A stretch of 64,000 nt of DNA from Pimelobacter simplex (lineage in GTDB: Bacteria; Actinomycetota; Actinomycetes; Propionibacteriales; Nocardioidaceae), in contig NZ_CP096276.1 in NCBI RefSeq assembly GCF_024662235.1, positions 4,464,001 through 4,528,000 on the forward strand, written 5' to 3'. Under the pieces are notes generated by a model. The model was not told the DNA's origin and did not search any database. It was given only the letters and a program-made list of their open reading frames with translations. Positions 6,973 to 14,456 of this stretch are shown piece after piece. The position numbers were made by a program, and so were the translations under genes. The number at the start of each line of letters is the position of its first letter. Within the stretch, counting starts at the first letter, position 1.

Positions 6973-8502
6973 ATGAGCGAGAGCGCACCCCTCCAGCCGG
7001 AGTACGACGTCGTGGTGGTCGGGTCGGGCGGCGGCGCCCTGACCGGAGCGGCCCTGGCAGCCACCGCCGGGCTGAGCACGCTGGTCCTGGAGCGGACCCC
7101 GCTGATCGGCGGGACCTCCGCCTACTCCGGCGGCGCCTGCTGGCTGCCCGGCACCCAGGTGCAGCAGCGGGCCGGGCTGCCGGACTCGACCGAGGGCGCG
7201 CGGGCCTATCTCGCCGCCGTCCTCGACGACCCCGACCAGGAGCGCGTCGAGGCGCTGCTCGCACAGGCCCCGCGGCTCGTCGAGCAGCTCGAGGCGGACC
7301 CGCTCATGGAGCTCGAGTGGATCCCGTTCTCGGAGTACTACGACGCGCCCGGCCGGGTCCCCATGGGCCGCTCCATCCAGCCCAAGAGCATCCGCCGCGA
7401 CGAGCTCGACCCCGCGGTCACCGCGATCCTGCGCCCGCCGGTCGAGCGCGACCGGGCCGGCCGACCGGGCCGCTCGACACTGTCGGGCGGCCAGGCGCTC
7501 ATCGCCCGGCTCGCGGCGATCACCGCCCGCGAGGGCGGCACGATCGCGACCTCGTGCTCGGTGACCGGCTTCGAGCGCGACGCCGACGGCCGCCTCACCA
7601 CCGTCCGGTACGACGGCCCCGACGGCCCTGCCGAGGTCCGGGCCCGGCGCGGCGTGCTCATCGCGGCCGGCGGGTTCGAGGGCAGCCCCGAGCGGCGTGC
7701 CGAGCACGGCACGCCCGGCCGCACCGCGTGGTCGATGGCCCCGCGCGGCACCAACACCGGCGAGGTGATCGACGCGGCCGCCGCGATCGGCGCGGCCACC
7801 GACTGGTCCGGCGAGGGCTGGTTCTGCCCGGGCCTGCTCCAGCCCGACGGCAGCGGCGCGTTCACGCTCGGCTTCCGCGGCGGGCTCGTCGTCGACCAGA
7901 CCGGGCAGCGCTACGGCAACGAGTGCCTCCCCTACGACCGCTTCGGCCGGGTGATGGCGCAGGCGCCCGAGCGGACGCCGTCCTGGTTCGTCTTCGACAG
8001 CCGCGAGGAGGGCCGGCTCCCGGCGATCGCGATGCCCGAGGGCGAGCGGGCCGAGCACCTCGCCGCCGGCACGTGGGTCGAGGCCGCGACCATCGAGGAG
8101 CTGGCCGCCCGGACCGGGCTCGACCCCGCGGCGCTCACCGCGACCGTCGCGCGCTTCAACGCCTTCGCCGACAACGGCAAGGACGAGGACTTCGGCCGCG
8201 GCGAGGACGAGTACGACACTTTCTTCGCCTCCGCCGGCTCCCCCAACAAGGCGCTGGTGCCGCTCGACCAGGGGCCGTACACGGCGGCGAAGATCGTGCT
8301 CTCCGACCTGGGCACCAAGGGCGGCCTGGTCACCGACGCGAGCGCGCGTGTGCTCGACGAGACGGGCGCGCCGATCCCCGGGCTCTACGCGGCCAGCAAC
8401 TCGACGGCGTCGGTGTTCGGGTCGGCGTACCCGGGGCCGGGGGCGCCGCTGGGTGCGGCGATGACGTTCGCCTCGCTCGCGATCGAGGACCTGCGGGGCT
8501 GA
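6973..8502 (+). CDS. 3-ketosteroid-delta1-dehydrogenase-like FAD flavoprotein
   Basis: 509 residues. The N-terminal FAD dinucleotide motif is VVVGSGGGALTGA, followed by LIGGTSAYSGGACWLPG. The C-terminal block LSDLGTKGGLVTDASARVLD, then GLYAASNSTASVFG and YPGPGAPLGAAMTF, is characteristic of the KstD/flavocytochrome c-like branch. These enzymes dehydrogenate the steroid A ring; related members act on other ketones or fumarate-like substrates. The upstream KstR-like box supports a sterol or lipid role. The start is chosen from the leaderless promoter and the position of the FAD motif. It is convergent with the MarR gene. The exact substrate is not determined by the sequence. Confidence 0.8.
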   Translation: MSESAPLQPEYDVVVVGSGGGALTGAALAATAGLSTLVLERTPLIGGTSAYSGGACWLPGTQVQQRAGLPDSTEGARAYLAAVLDDPDQERVEALLAQAPRLVEQLEADPLMELEWIPFSEYYDAPGRVPMGRSIQPKSIRRDELDPAVTAILRPPVERDRAGRPGRSTLSGGQALIARLAAITAREGGTIATSCSVTGFERDADGRLTTVRYDGPDGPAEVRARRGVLIAAGGFEGSPERRAEHGTPGRTAWSMAPRGTNTGEVIDAAAAIGAATDWSGEGWFCPGLLQPDGSGAFTLGFRGGLVVDQTGQRYGNECLPYDRFGRVMAQAPERTPSWFVFDSREEGRLPAIAMPEGERAEHLAAGTWVEAATIEELAARTGLDPAALTATVARFNAFADNGKDEDFGRGEDEYDTFFASAGSPNKALVPLDQGPYTAAKIVLSDLGTKGGLVTDASARVLDETGAPIPGLYAASNSTASVFGSAYPGPGAPLGAAMTFASLAIEDLRG

Positions 8503-8517
8503 GGGGCCGCGGGCGGC

Positions 8518-8988
8518 TCAGCTCTCGGCGGCCAGCCGCTCGAGCACGGTCGTCGCGAACCGGCCCAGGCTGCGCACCTGGTCGCCGCTGAGCCCCTCGA
8601 AGAACAGCTCGCGCACGAGCGCGACATGACCCGGCGCGGCCGCGGAGATCGCGGCCAGGCCGGCGTCGGTCAGGTCGACGAAGGCGCCGCGCCGGTCGTC
8701 GGCGCAGTGGCGACGCTCGACCAGGCCGCGCGCCTCCATGCGGGAGACCTGCTTGGAGACGCGGCTCTTCTCCCACTGGAGCCGCTCGCCGAGCTCGAAC
8801 ATCCGCAGCGAGCGGTCGGGGACGTCCTGGTCGGTCAGCGCGACGAGGATCTCGTAGTCGGACAGCGACAGCCCGCTGGCCGCCTGGAGCTCGCGGTTGA
8901 GCCGCGCGGACAGCTGGGCGTTGAGGTCGACCCAGGCCCGCCAGGCCAGGGTCTCCTCGTCGTCGAGCCAGCGCGTCGTCGTACTCAC
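8518..8988 (-). CDS. MarR-family transcriptional regulator
   Basis: 156 residues. LSDYEILVALTDQ, LRMFELGERLQWEKSRVSKQ (recognition helix) and RMEARGLVERRHCADDRRGA (wing) are classic MarR winged-helix segments. ELGERLQWEKSRVSKQVSRM closely resembles the Streptomyces-type MarR subgroup. Start GTG 8988 is preferred over ATG 8997 because TAGAAT lies exactly 7 nt upstream (leaderless). An inverted repeat, CATTCT-N5-AGAATG, covers this -10 box, suggesting autoregulation. It is divergent from a VOC-fold gene, its probable target. Confidence 0.88.
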   Translation of the reverse strand: MSTTTRWLDDEETLAWRAWVDLNAQLSARLNRELQAASGLSLSDYEILVALTDQDVPDRSLRMFELGERLQWEKSRVSKQVSRMEARGLVERRHCADDRRGAFVDLTDAGLAAISAAAPGHVALVRELFFEGLSGDQVRSLGRFATTVLERLAAES

Positions 8989-8994
8989 GGGGCC

Positions 8995-9011
8995 CATTCT
9001 AGCCGAGAATG
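8995..9011. promoter_or_regulatory. Inverted repeat over the marR -10 box, candidate MarR operator
   Basis: CATTCT-N5-AGAATG is a perfect 6-bp inverted repeat. It contains the marR -10 box TAGAAT (minus strand, 8996-9001). Two copies of GTTGACAT follow at 9010-9017 and 9042-9049, the second touching the VOC gene start, and could be further contacts. Confidence 0.5.
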
Positions 9012-9047
9012 TTGACATATCCACGATCTCAGAGGATGGTGGTTGAC

Positions 9048-9545
9048 ATGGCAACAATCGACCTCGACGCGATCACCAAGGATCGCGAGCGCATCAAGAA
9101 GGAGTACCTCACTCCCGAGGGCGAACGGCCCGAGAGCAGCGCCCGCGGCATCCACCACGCCGCCCTGCTCTCGTCCGACGTCCGGCGGACGATCGACTTC
9201 TACCAGGGGCTCCTGGAGTTCCCGCTGACCGAGATCTTCGAGAACCGCGACTACGCCGGCTCCGACCACTTCTTCTTCGACGTGGGCGCCGGCAACCTGC
9301 TCGCCTTCTTCACCCTGCCCGGCCTCGACCTCGGGCCGTACGCCGAGGTGCTCGGCGGTCACCACCACCTCGCGATCTCGGTGACCCGCGAGAAGTGGGA
9401 CTACCTGCGCGCCAAGCTCGACGACGCCGGCGTCGACTACCACCTGGAGTCGAAGGTCTCGCTGTACTTCCCCGGGCCGGACGGCGAGCGCCTCGAGCTG
9501 CTCGCCGACCCGCTCGGAGAGATGTACGGCACCAAGGTGCTGTGA
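9048..9545 (+). CDS. VOC (glyoxalase/dioxygenase-fold) protein
   Basis: 165 residues. GIHHAALLSSDVRRTIDFYQ is the typical first VOC beta-alpha unit, with a His in the metal position. HHHLAISV supplies the second-module His and FPGPDGERLELL the Glu near the C-terminus. VOC proteins include glyoxalase I, extradiol dioxygenases and resistance proteins; the sequence does not decide among them. An N-terminal extension of about 30 residues (KDRERIKKEYL) precedes the fold. ATG 9048 is used, with AGAGGA upstream. It is divergently paired with the MarR regulator, suggesting a stress- or ligand-induced detoxification enzyme (inference). Confidence 0.82.
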   Translation: MATIDLDAITKDRERIKKEYLTPEGERPESSARGIHHAALLSSDVRRTIDFYQGLLEFPLTEIFENRDYAGSDHFFFDVGAGNLLAFFTLPGLDLGPYAEVLGGHHHLAISVTREKWDYLRAKLDDAGVDYHLESKVSLYFPGPDGERLELLADPLGEMYGTKVL

Positions 9546-9555
9546 GCCGGGCGGC

Positions 9556-10707
9556 CTAGATCCAGCCGCGGCGCCGGAAGACGCCGTACAGGCCGAGGCT
9601 GACCATCGCCATCAGGAACAGCGCGAACGGGTAGCCCAGCTGCCAGTGCAGCTCGGGCATCTCGTCGAAGTTCATGCCGTAGACCGTGCCGATGAGCGTC
9701 GGCGCGAACAGGATGGCGGCCCAGGCGGAGATCCGCTTGACCTCCTCGTTCTGGTCGAGGCTGGCCTCGGTGAGCGCCTTCATCTCCTCGTTCTGCTGCT
9801 GGGCGACGAGGGTGGCGTTGACCGTCATGATGTCGCGCAGCAGCTGGCGGAAGCCGTCGACCTGCTCGATCACCTGGGTCAGGTGGTCGTCGACGTCGCG
9901 CAGGTAGCGCTGGAGCTCGTCGTCGGTGCCGTACTTGGCGAAGCCCGCGGTGAGCCGGCGCAGCACGGTGGCCAGCGGCCGGGTCGCGCGCTGGAACTCG
10001 ATCACCTCGCGGGTGAGCTCGTAGATGCGGCGGGACACGGCGGGGTCGCCGCGGAAGACCTCGGTCTCGATCTCGTCGATGTCGTTCTCGAGGCCCGCGA
10101 CGACGGGCAGGTAGCCGTCGACGACCCGGTCGAGGACGGCGTACAGGACGGCCTCGGGGCCGAGCCGGAGCAGGTCCGGGTTGCTCTCCAGGCGGCGGCG
10201 GACCGCGGCGATGTCGGGCGCCTCGGCGTGCCGGAGGGTGACCACGAAGTCGCGCCCGACGAAGACGTGCACCTCGCCGAACTCCACCTCCTCGCGGTCG
10301 TCGACGTAGCGCGCGGCCCGCAGGACGACGAACAGCGTGTCGTCGTAGCGCTCGATCTTGGGGCGCTGGTGGGCCAGGATCGCGTCCTCGACGGCCAGCT
10401 CGTGCAGGCCGAACTCGTCGGCCAGCGAGGCCAGGTCGTGCTGGTCGGGGCGGTAGAGCCCGATCCAGGCGACGGCGTCGTCGTTCTCGCGAAGCGCGTT
10501 GAAGCTGTCGGCCAGCGTCGCCGGCGAGGCGACCCGGTCGCCGTCGACGTACACGGCGCTGTCGACGAGGGTCGCCCGGTCGGGCCCGCGGCGGTCGTCG
10601 CGGGGGGCCGGGGTGGACGTGGGGCGGGTCGGCTCAGCGGGCAGCTGGAGGCGTCGTACCCGACCCGTCAGGGTGCGGATCGGCTTGAAGGACCGGTTCT
10701 CGGACAT
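9556..10707 (-). CDS. corA: CorA-type divalent cation transporter
   Basis: 383 residues. There is a long cytoplasmic alpha/beta and helical domain (EFGEVHVFVGRDFVVTLRHA; coiled stalk with QQQNEEMKALTEASLDQNEE), then two C-terminal membrane helices separated by the signature YGMNFDEMPE and ending FRRRGWI. GMN is the selectivity motif of the Mg2+/Co2+ channel pentamer. The N-terminal 45 residues are basic and Pro-rich, longer than the E. coli protein. ATG 10707 has AGGA 8 nt upstream. The 345-bp gene-free stretch ahead of it could hold a metal-responsive leader, but I could not match it to a known riboswitch. Confidence 0.92.
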   Translation of the reverse strand: MSENRSFKPIRTLTGRVRRLQLPAEPTRPTSTPAPRDDRRGPDRATLVDSAVYVDGDRVASPATLADSFNALRENDDAVAWIGLYRPDQHDLASLADEFGLHELAVEDAILAHQRPKIERYDDTLFVVLRAARYVDDREEVEFGEVHVFVGRDFVVTLRHAEAPDIAAVRRRLESNPDLLRLGPEAVLYAVLDRVVDGYLPVVAGLENDIDEIETEVFRGDPAVSRRIYELTREVIEFQRATRPLATVLRRLTAGFAKYGTDDELQRYLRDVDDHLTQVIEQVDGFRQLLRDIMTVNATLVAQQQNEEMKALTEASLDQNEEVKRISAWAAILFAPTLIGTVYGMNFDEMPELHWQLGYPFALFLMAMVSLGLYGVFRRRGWI

Positions 10708-11052
10708 GCGGCATCCTCAGGGTGCGGAGGGCGCACCCGGACGCCGGCGTGACGCATGGTCACGAGCGAGCGCAGAACCGAGCGGGACCCTCAGGGACGG
10801 TCGAGCAGAGCGGGGGTACGACTGGGAGGTTGGCCTTCCATCGCCGACCACCTCCTCGCTCCGGACTCCTGAGGTCGGGGTCAGCATAGGCCCGCGCATC
10901 GCCCCGGAGGTAACCGCCGAGGGTCTCCCGCGGGGCCGCTGCGCCGCGGCTGTGACTGAATCCACGCGTCCAGCGCTCGGCCCGATTAGCCCTTGCCCCA
11001 GGCGGGGGGCCTACCATCAAGCGGCTTTTGTCGACAGTTCATAGGGGAAGCG
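10708..11052. other. Gene-free stretch between corA and gap
   Basis: 345 bp with no credible gene on either strand; the small frames here overlap each other and have no family features. It is the shared upstream region of corA (minus) and gap (plus). Many short G/C inverted repeats are present, for example around 10785-10803 and 10840-10880. I compared the minus strand from memory with the M-box and manganese riboswitches and found no convincing match. A TACCAT box at 11012-11017 could be the gap promoter. Confidence 0.4.
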
Positions 11053-12492
11053 TTGAGCACCACCGAAGACAAGTTCACTCGCTGGAAGCACCACGAAGAG
11101 CTGGCCGAGGCGATGATCCCCATCGTCGGCAAGCTCCACCGCGAGAAGGATGTGACGATCCTTCTGCACAGCCGCTCGCTGGTGAACAAGTCGGTGATCA
11201 GCATCCTCAAGACCCACCGCTACGCGCGCCAGATCGACGGCGTCGAGCTGTCGGTCGTCGACACCTTCCCCTTCCTCGAGGCGATCGCCGCGCTCGACCT
11301 CGGCGCCGCCAAGGTCGACCTCGCGCTGCTGATCCGGGCCTACCGCGCCACCGACGGTGCGCAGTCGATCCCCGAGTTCACCGCCGCCGCGCTCGCCGAG
11401 GCGACCGGTGACAACAAGAGCCCGGCACCCTGCCCGCAGGACGTCGTCCTCTACGGCTTCGGCCGGATCGGCCGCCTCGTCGCGCGCCTGCTCGTCGAGA
11501 AGTCCGGCTCCGGCAACGGCCTGCGCCTGCGCGCGGTCGTCGTGCGCAAGGCCAAGGGCGACGACCTCAAGAAGCGCGCCTCGCTGCTGCGCCGCGACTC
11601 GATCCACGGTGCCTTCAACGGGTCGATCACGGTCGACGAGGAGAAGAACCAGATCATCGCCAACGGCAACGTGATCCAGGTGATCTACTCGAACTCGCCC
11701 GCCGAGATCGACTACACCGAGTACGGCATCGACGACGCCATCCTCATCGACAACACCGGCATCTGGCGCGACCGCGAGGGTCTCTCGCAGCACCTGCGCC
11801 CCGGCATCGCCAAGGTGCTCCTGACCGCGCCGGGCAAGGGCGACGTCCCCAACATCGTGCACGGCGTCAACCACCTCGACGTCGACCTCGACGAGACGGT
11901 GCTCTCGTGCGCGTCCTGCACGACCAACGCGATCGTCCCGCCGCTCAAGGCGATGGAGGACGAGTTCGGCATCACCCGCGGCCACGTCGAGACGGTCCAC
12001 TCGTTCACCAACGACCAGAACCTGCTCGACAACTTCCACAAGGCCGACCGCCGCGGTCGCTCCGCGCCGCTCAACCTGGTCATCACCGAGACCGGTGCCG
12101 CCTCGGCCGTCGCCAAGGTGCTGCCCGACCTCGACGCCAAGATCACCGGCAACTCGATCCGCGTCCCCACGCCGGACGTCTCGATCGCGATCCTCTCGCT
12201 GCAGCTCAAGCGCGAGACCACCCGCGACGAGGTCAACGCCCACCTGCGCAAGGCGTCGCTGACCGGCCCGCTGGCCCGCAACCTCGACTACACGACCGCC
12301 TCGGACGCGGTGTCCACCGACTTCATCGGCGCCCGCGCGGCCTCGATCGTCGACGGCGGCGCCTCGATCGTCGACGGGGACTCGGCCATCCTCTACGTCT
12401 GGTACGACAACGAGTTCGGCTACTCCTGCCAGGTGCTGCGCACCGTGCAGTACATCTGCGGCGTCGAGTACACGACGCTCCCGCGGGTCTGA
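11053..12492 (+). CDS. gap: Glyceraldehyde-3-phosphate dehydrogenase, long form
   Basis: 479 residues from TTG 11053, with AGGGGAAG just upstream. An unusual 125-residue N-terminal region (helical, KHHEELAEAMIPIVGKLHRE) precedes the NAD-binding domain, which begins VVLYGFGRIGRLVARLL. The catalytic loop is LSCASCTTNAIVPPL with the nucleophile Cys, and the C-terminal WYDNEFGYSCQV is the family hallmark. The enzyme converts glyceraldehyde-3-phosphate to 1,3-bisphosphoglycerate in the cytosol. This roughly 480-residue form is seen in actinobacteria and some other bacteria beside the standard 335-residue Gap; whether it runs glycolytically or gluconeogenically cannot be read here. It is followed by a very strong hairpin. 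Confidence 0.92.
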   Translation: MSTTEDKFTRWKHHEELAEAMIPIVGKLHREKDVTILLHSRSLVNKSVISILKTHRYARQIDGVELSVVDTFPFLEAIAALDLGAAKVDLALLIRAYRATDGAQSIPEFTAAALAEATGDNKSPAPCPQDVVLYGFGRIGRLVARLLVEKSGSGNGLRLRAVVVRKAKGDDLKKRASLLRRDSIHGAFNGSITVDEEKNQIIANGNVIQVIYSNSPAEIDYTEYGIDDAILIDNTGIWRDREGLSQHLRPGIAKVLLTAPGKGDVPNIVHGVNHLDVDLDETVLSCASCTTNAIVPPLKAMEDEFGITRGHVETVHSFTNDQNLLDNFHKADRRGRSAPLNLVITETGAASAVAKVLPDLDAKITGNSIRVPTPDVSIAILSLQLKRETTRDEVNAHLRKASLTGPLARNLDYTTASDAVSTDFIGARAASIVDGGASIVDGDSAILYVWYDNEFGYSCQVLRTVQYICGVEYTTLPRV

Positions 12493-12508
12493 CCGCACCC
12501 GGTCACCG

Positions 12509-12549
12509 GCGCCGGTCCGCGCCCCTTGTGTGGGGGTGTGGGCCGGCGC
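12509..12549 (+). terminator. Strong intrinsic hairpin after gap, no U-tract
   Basis: A 17-nt arm (12509-12525, beginning GCGCCGG and ending CGCCCC) pairs completely with 12533-12549 (GGGG...CCGGCGC) using three G-T wobbles, with a 7-nt loop TTGTGTG. It sits 17 bp after the gap stop codon and lacks a U-run. Confidence 0.75.
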
Positions 12550-12602
12550 ACACTGGTTGTGAGGGGCCCTCTCACCGGGGAGCCACCGAAGGGACCGGAA
12601 CC

Positions 12603-13268
12603 ATGAACGAGCGCCACGAGTCCGGCGTCGACACCTTGGCCGACACCGTCATCCAGACCCACGCGGTCCTCTACGCGCGGATGCACAGCGCTTCCTCCTG
12701 CCGCCCGACCCGGGACCGCCCCCGCGCCCGGCAGACCGCCACCGACCCGTTCCTGGCGAGCACCAGCCGGCACCTCTCCGCGGCCAACGCGGTGCTCGGG
12801 CCGGCCGCGCGCCACCACCTCGACCACGGCGGCGAGCGGGCCCACGACTTCGCCCAGCAGTGCCGCCGGCTCGAGATCGCACTGAGCCAGGTCAAGGCCA
12901 AGCTCTACGGCTCCACGTTCGTCGTACGGCGTCCGTGGGACTCGATCTGGGAGGAGGTCGGCCGCGAGCTCGCCCGGACGCGCACGCTCGAGGCGCAGCT
13001 CGTGACCGACCTGGGCACGGCCGCCGCGGAGCGCTGCGACGAGTTGGCCGAGCGGCTCTACCGGACCGAGCGCCGGGGGCCGACCCGGCCGCACCCCTAC
13101 CTGCCCCACCGGGGCGTGCCCGGACGCATCGCGCGCCGGGTCGCCGTCCGGGTGGACCGGTTCTGGGACACCGCCGAGGGCCGGATGGTGCCCGACCCGG
13201 TGCGTCCCGAGCGCAACCGCGACGGGCGTCTCGTGCAGTACCTGCTCGCCGACCCGCACGTGTCCTGA
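12603..13268 (+). CDS. Conserved-looking hypothetical protein
   Basis: 221 residues, soluble, no signal peptide or membrane segment. It is rich in Arg, Ala and His with several helical stretches (RHLSAANAVLGPAARHHLDH; RAHDFAQQCRRLEIALSQVK; WEEVGRELARTRTLEAQLVT). The His-containing helices vaguely recall hemerythrin-like bundles, but the spacing is not convincing. Codon bias is strongly coding-like (high GC at third positions) and AAGGGACC precedes ATG 12603. I do not recognise a family. Confidence 0.7.
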   Translation: MNERHESGVDTLADTVIQTHAVLYARMHSASSCRPTRDRPRARQTATDPFLASTSRHLSAANAVLGPAARHHLDHGGERAHDFAQQCRRLEIALSQVKAKLYGSTFVVRRPWDSIWEEVGRELARTRTLEAQLVTDLGTAAAERCDELAERLYRTERRGPTRPHPYLPHRGVPGRIARRVAVRVDRFWDTAEGRMVPDPVRPERNRDGRLVQYLLADPHVS

Positions 13269-13394
13269 GCCCTGCTCCCGCGGGGTGTTACACGGGTGCG
13301 GCGTGAGCATGCCCACGCCCGTTACGTGACGCGGGCCACTGCGCTTGCTCTTGCAAGCACGGTGGAATCGTCCGTCCTCCCGTCCGGGAGGCCG

Positions 13395-13580
13395 CTCCCG
13401 TCGCGCCGAGGCCCGCGCACGACGGAGGGTGACATCGACACCGATGAGGAGAGCGCGGGCACGGGAGACCCAAGCAGTACGCCGGACCACGCTGGTCCGG
13501 CTGGGGGCGAAGGATTCGTTCCGGGGCACCAGCAGCCCAAGCCCGACAGGTCATCTTCCGCAGGCGTCGCTGACGAAAGA
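13395..13580 (+). ncRNA. Probable c-di-AMP (ydaO/yuaA-type) riboswitch upstream of NlpC/P60 gene
   Basis: The 317-bp gap before the cell-wall hydrolase gene is gene-free and contains landmarks I associate with actinobacterial ydaO/yuaA leaders. These are GCTGGGGGCGAAGGATTCG near 13500, then AGCCCGACAGGTCATC and CGCAGGCGTCGCTGACGAAA at 13563-13582, ending 4 bp before the ATG. In actinobacteria this riboswitch class precedes resuscitation factors and NlpC/P60 hydrolases and turns them off when c-di-AMP is high. The 5' boundary is a guess; the upper arm region (13370-13440) has strong hairpins such as CCTCCCGTCCGGGAGG. A covariance-model search would settle it. Confidence 0.72.
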
Positions 13581-13585
13581 CCACG

Positions 13586-14116
13586 ATGTCCTTCACCCTG
13601 CCGCGCGCTGCCGCGCGCCTGCTCCTCGTCCCGGTCGCCCTCTCGGCGTTCCTGGTCACGGTGCCCTCGGCCCACGCGAACGAGACCTTCGAGTCCGCCT
13701 CCGGTGTCGCCACCGACGCCGGCACCCAGCGCCAGGTCGACGAGGGCGAGCGTGCCGCGCACCTCGCCGCCCGTCGCGGTGAGCGCGTCATCGCCAAGGC
13801 CCGCTCGCGCGCCGGCGACCCGTACCGCTACGGCGCCGCCGGCCCCAACGCCTTCGACTGCTCGGGCCTGGTCCAGTGGACCTACCGCCAGGTCGGCAAG
13901 CGCCTGCCGCGCACCTCGGGCGCCCAGGCCGGCGCCACCCGCCGGATCGCGCACCCGCGCCGCGGCGACCTGGTGTTCTTCACCAGCGGCGGCCACGTCT
14001 ACCACGTCGGCATCTACGCCGGCAGCCACACGATCTGGCACGCCTCGCGCCCCGGCGTCCCGGTCCGCAAGGAGCGGATCTGGACCGGCTCGGTCTTCTA
14101 CGGCCGCGTGCGCTGA
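13586..14116 (+). CDS. Secreted NlpC/P60 cell-wall endopeptidase
   Basis: 176 residues. A Sec signal peptide covers about residues 1-32 (LLLVPVALSAFLVTV then AHA-NE). The NlpC/P60 domain is at residues 75-176 with catalytic Cys in NAFDCSGLVQWTYRQVG, LPRTSGAQAGATR, the HPRRGDLVFF strand, and His in GHVYHVGIYAG followed by HTIWHAS. These enzymes cut peptide stems of peptidoglycan. There are no SH3 or coiled-coil domains, so this is a minimal family member. It is likely controlled by the c-di-AMP riboswitch that ends 4 bp before its start, linking wall turnover to the second messenger. Confidence 0.93.
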   Translation: MSFTLPRAAARLLLVPVALSAFLVTVPSAHANETFESASGVATDAGTQRQVDEGERAAHLAARRGERVIAKARSRAGDPYRYGAAGPNAFDCSGLVQWTYRQVGKRLPRTSGAQAGATRRIAHPRRGDLVFFTSGGHVYHVGIYAGSHTIWHASRPGVPVRKERIWTGSVFYGRVR

Positions 14117-14122
14117 CCCCGG

Positions 14123-14128
14123 TAGGGT
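14123..14128 (+). promoter_or_regulatory. -10 box, leaderless start of DUF4031 gene
   Basis: TAGGGT, 7 nt before GTG 14136, only 7 bp beyond the NlpC/P60 stop. It fits the TANNNT-N7-GTG pattern seen repeatedly in this window. Confidence 0.55.
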
Positions 14129-14135
14129 CCGCCGT

Positions 14136-14456
14136 GTGACCGTGTACGTCGACGACATGCAGCTCGAGGCCGTGGTCGGCCCCGTCGACGGCGTCTGGTC
14201 GCACCTGCTCTCGGACCTGCCCGGCGAGGCCGGCCGGCGCGAGCTGCTCGCGTTCGCCGAGCGGCTCGGCATCGAGGCGCGCTGGATCCAGAAGCCGGGC
14301 ACGGCCCGCGAGCACTTCGACGTCACCGAGCCGACCCGGCAGCGGGCGCTCGCCCTGGGGGCGAGGCCGATCCGCTACGGGCGGGCGGTCGCGGCGATCA
14401 CCCGGGCGAAGCGGGACGCCGCCGGCCCGGGGCGAGCGGAGCTCAGCGGCCGGTGA
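14136..14456 (+). CDS. DUF4031 domain protein
   Basis: 106 residues. It starts VTVYVDDMQL and continues FAERLGIEARWIQKPGTARE and HFDVTEPTRQRALALGARPI. This matches the small DUF4031 family (MTVYVDD start, R-x-x-W-x-Q, H-x-D, A-x-x-x-GA). The fold looks like a compact alpha/beta with conserved His/Asp, but no function is known to me. The start is chosen by the VYVDD motif and the leaderless promoter. It overlaps the convergent crotonase gene by 14 bp. Confidence 0.8.
   Translation: MTVYVDDMQLEAVVGPVDGVWSHLLSDLPGEAGRRELLAFAERLGIEARWIQKPGTAREHFDVTEPTRQRALALGARPIRYGRAVAAITRAKRDAAGPGRAELSGR

Noticed and set aside
10708..10960. M-box or manganese riboswitch upstream of corA
   Set aside because: I compared the strand with the conserved cores I remember and found no match, so I kept only a neutral note.
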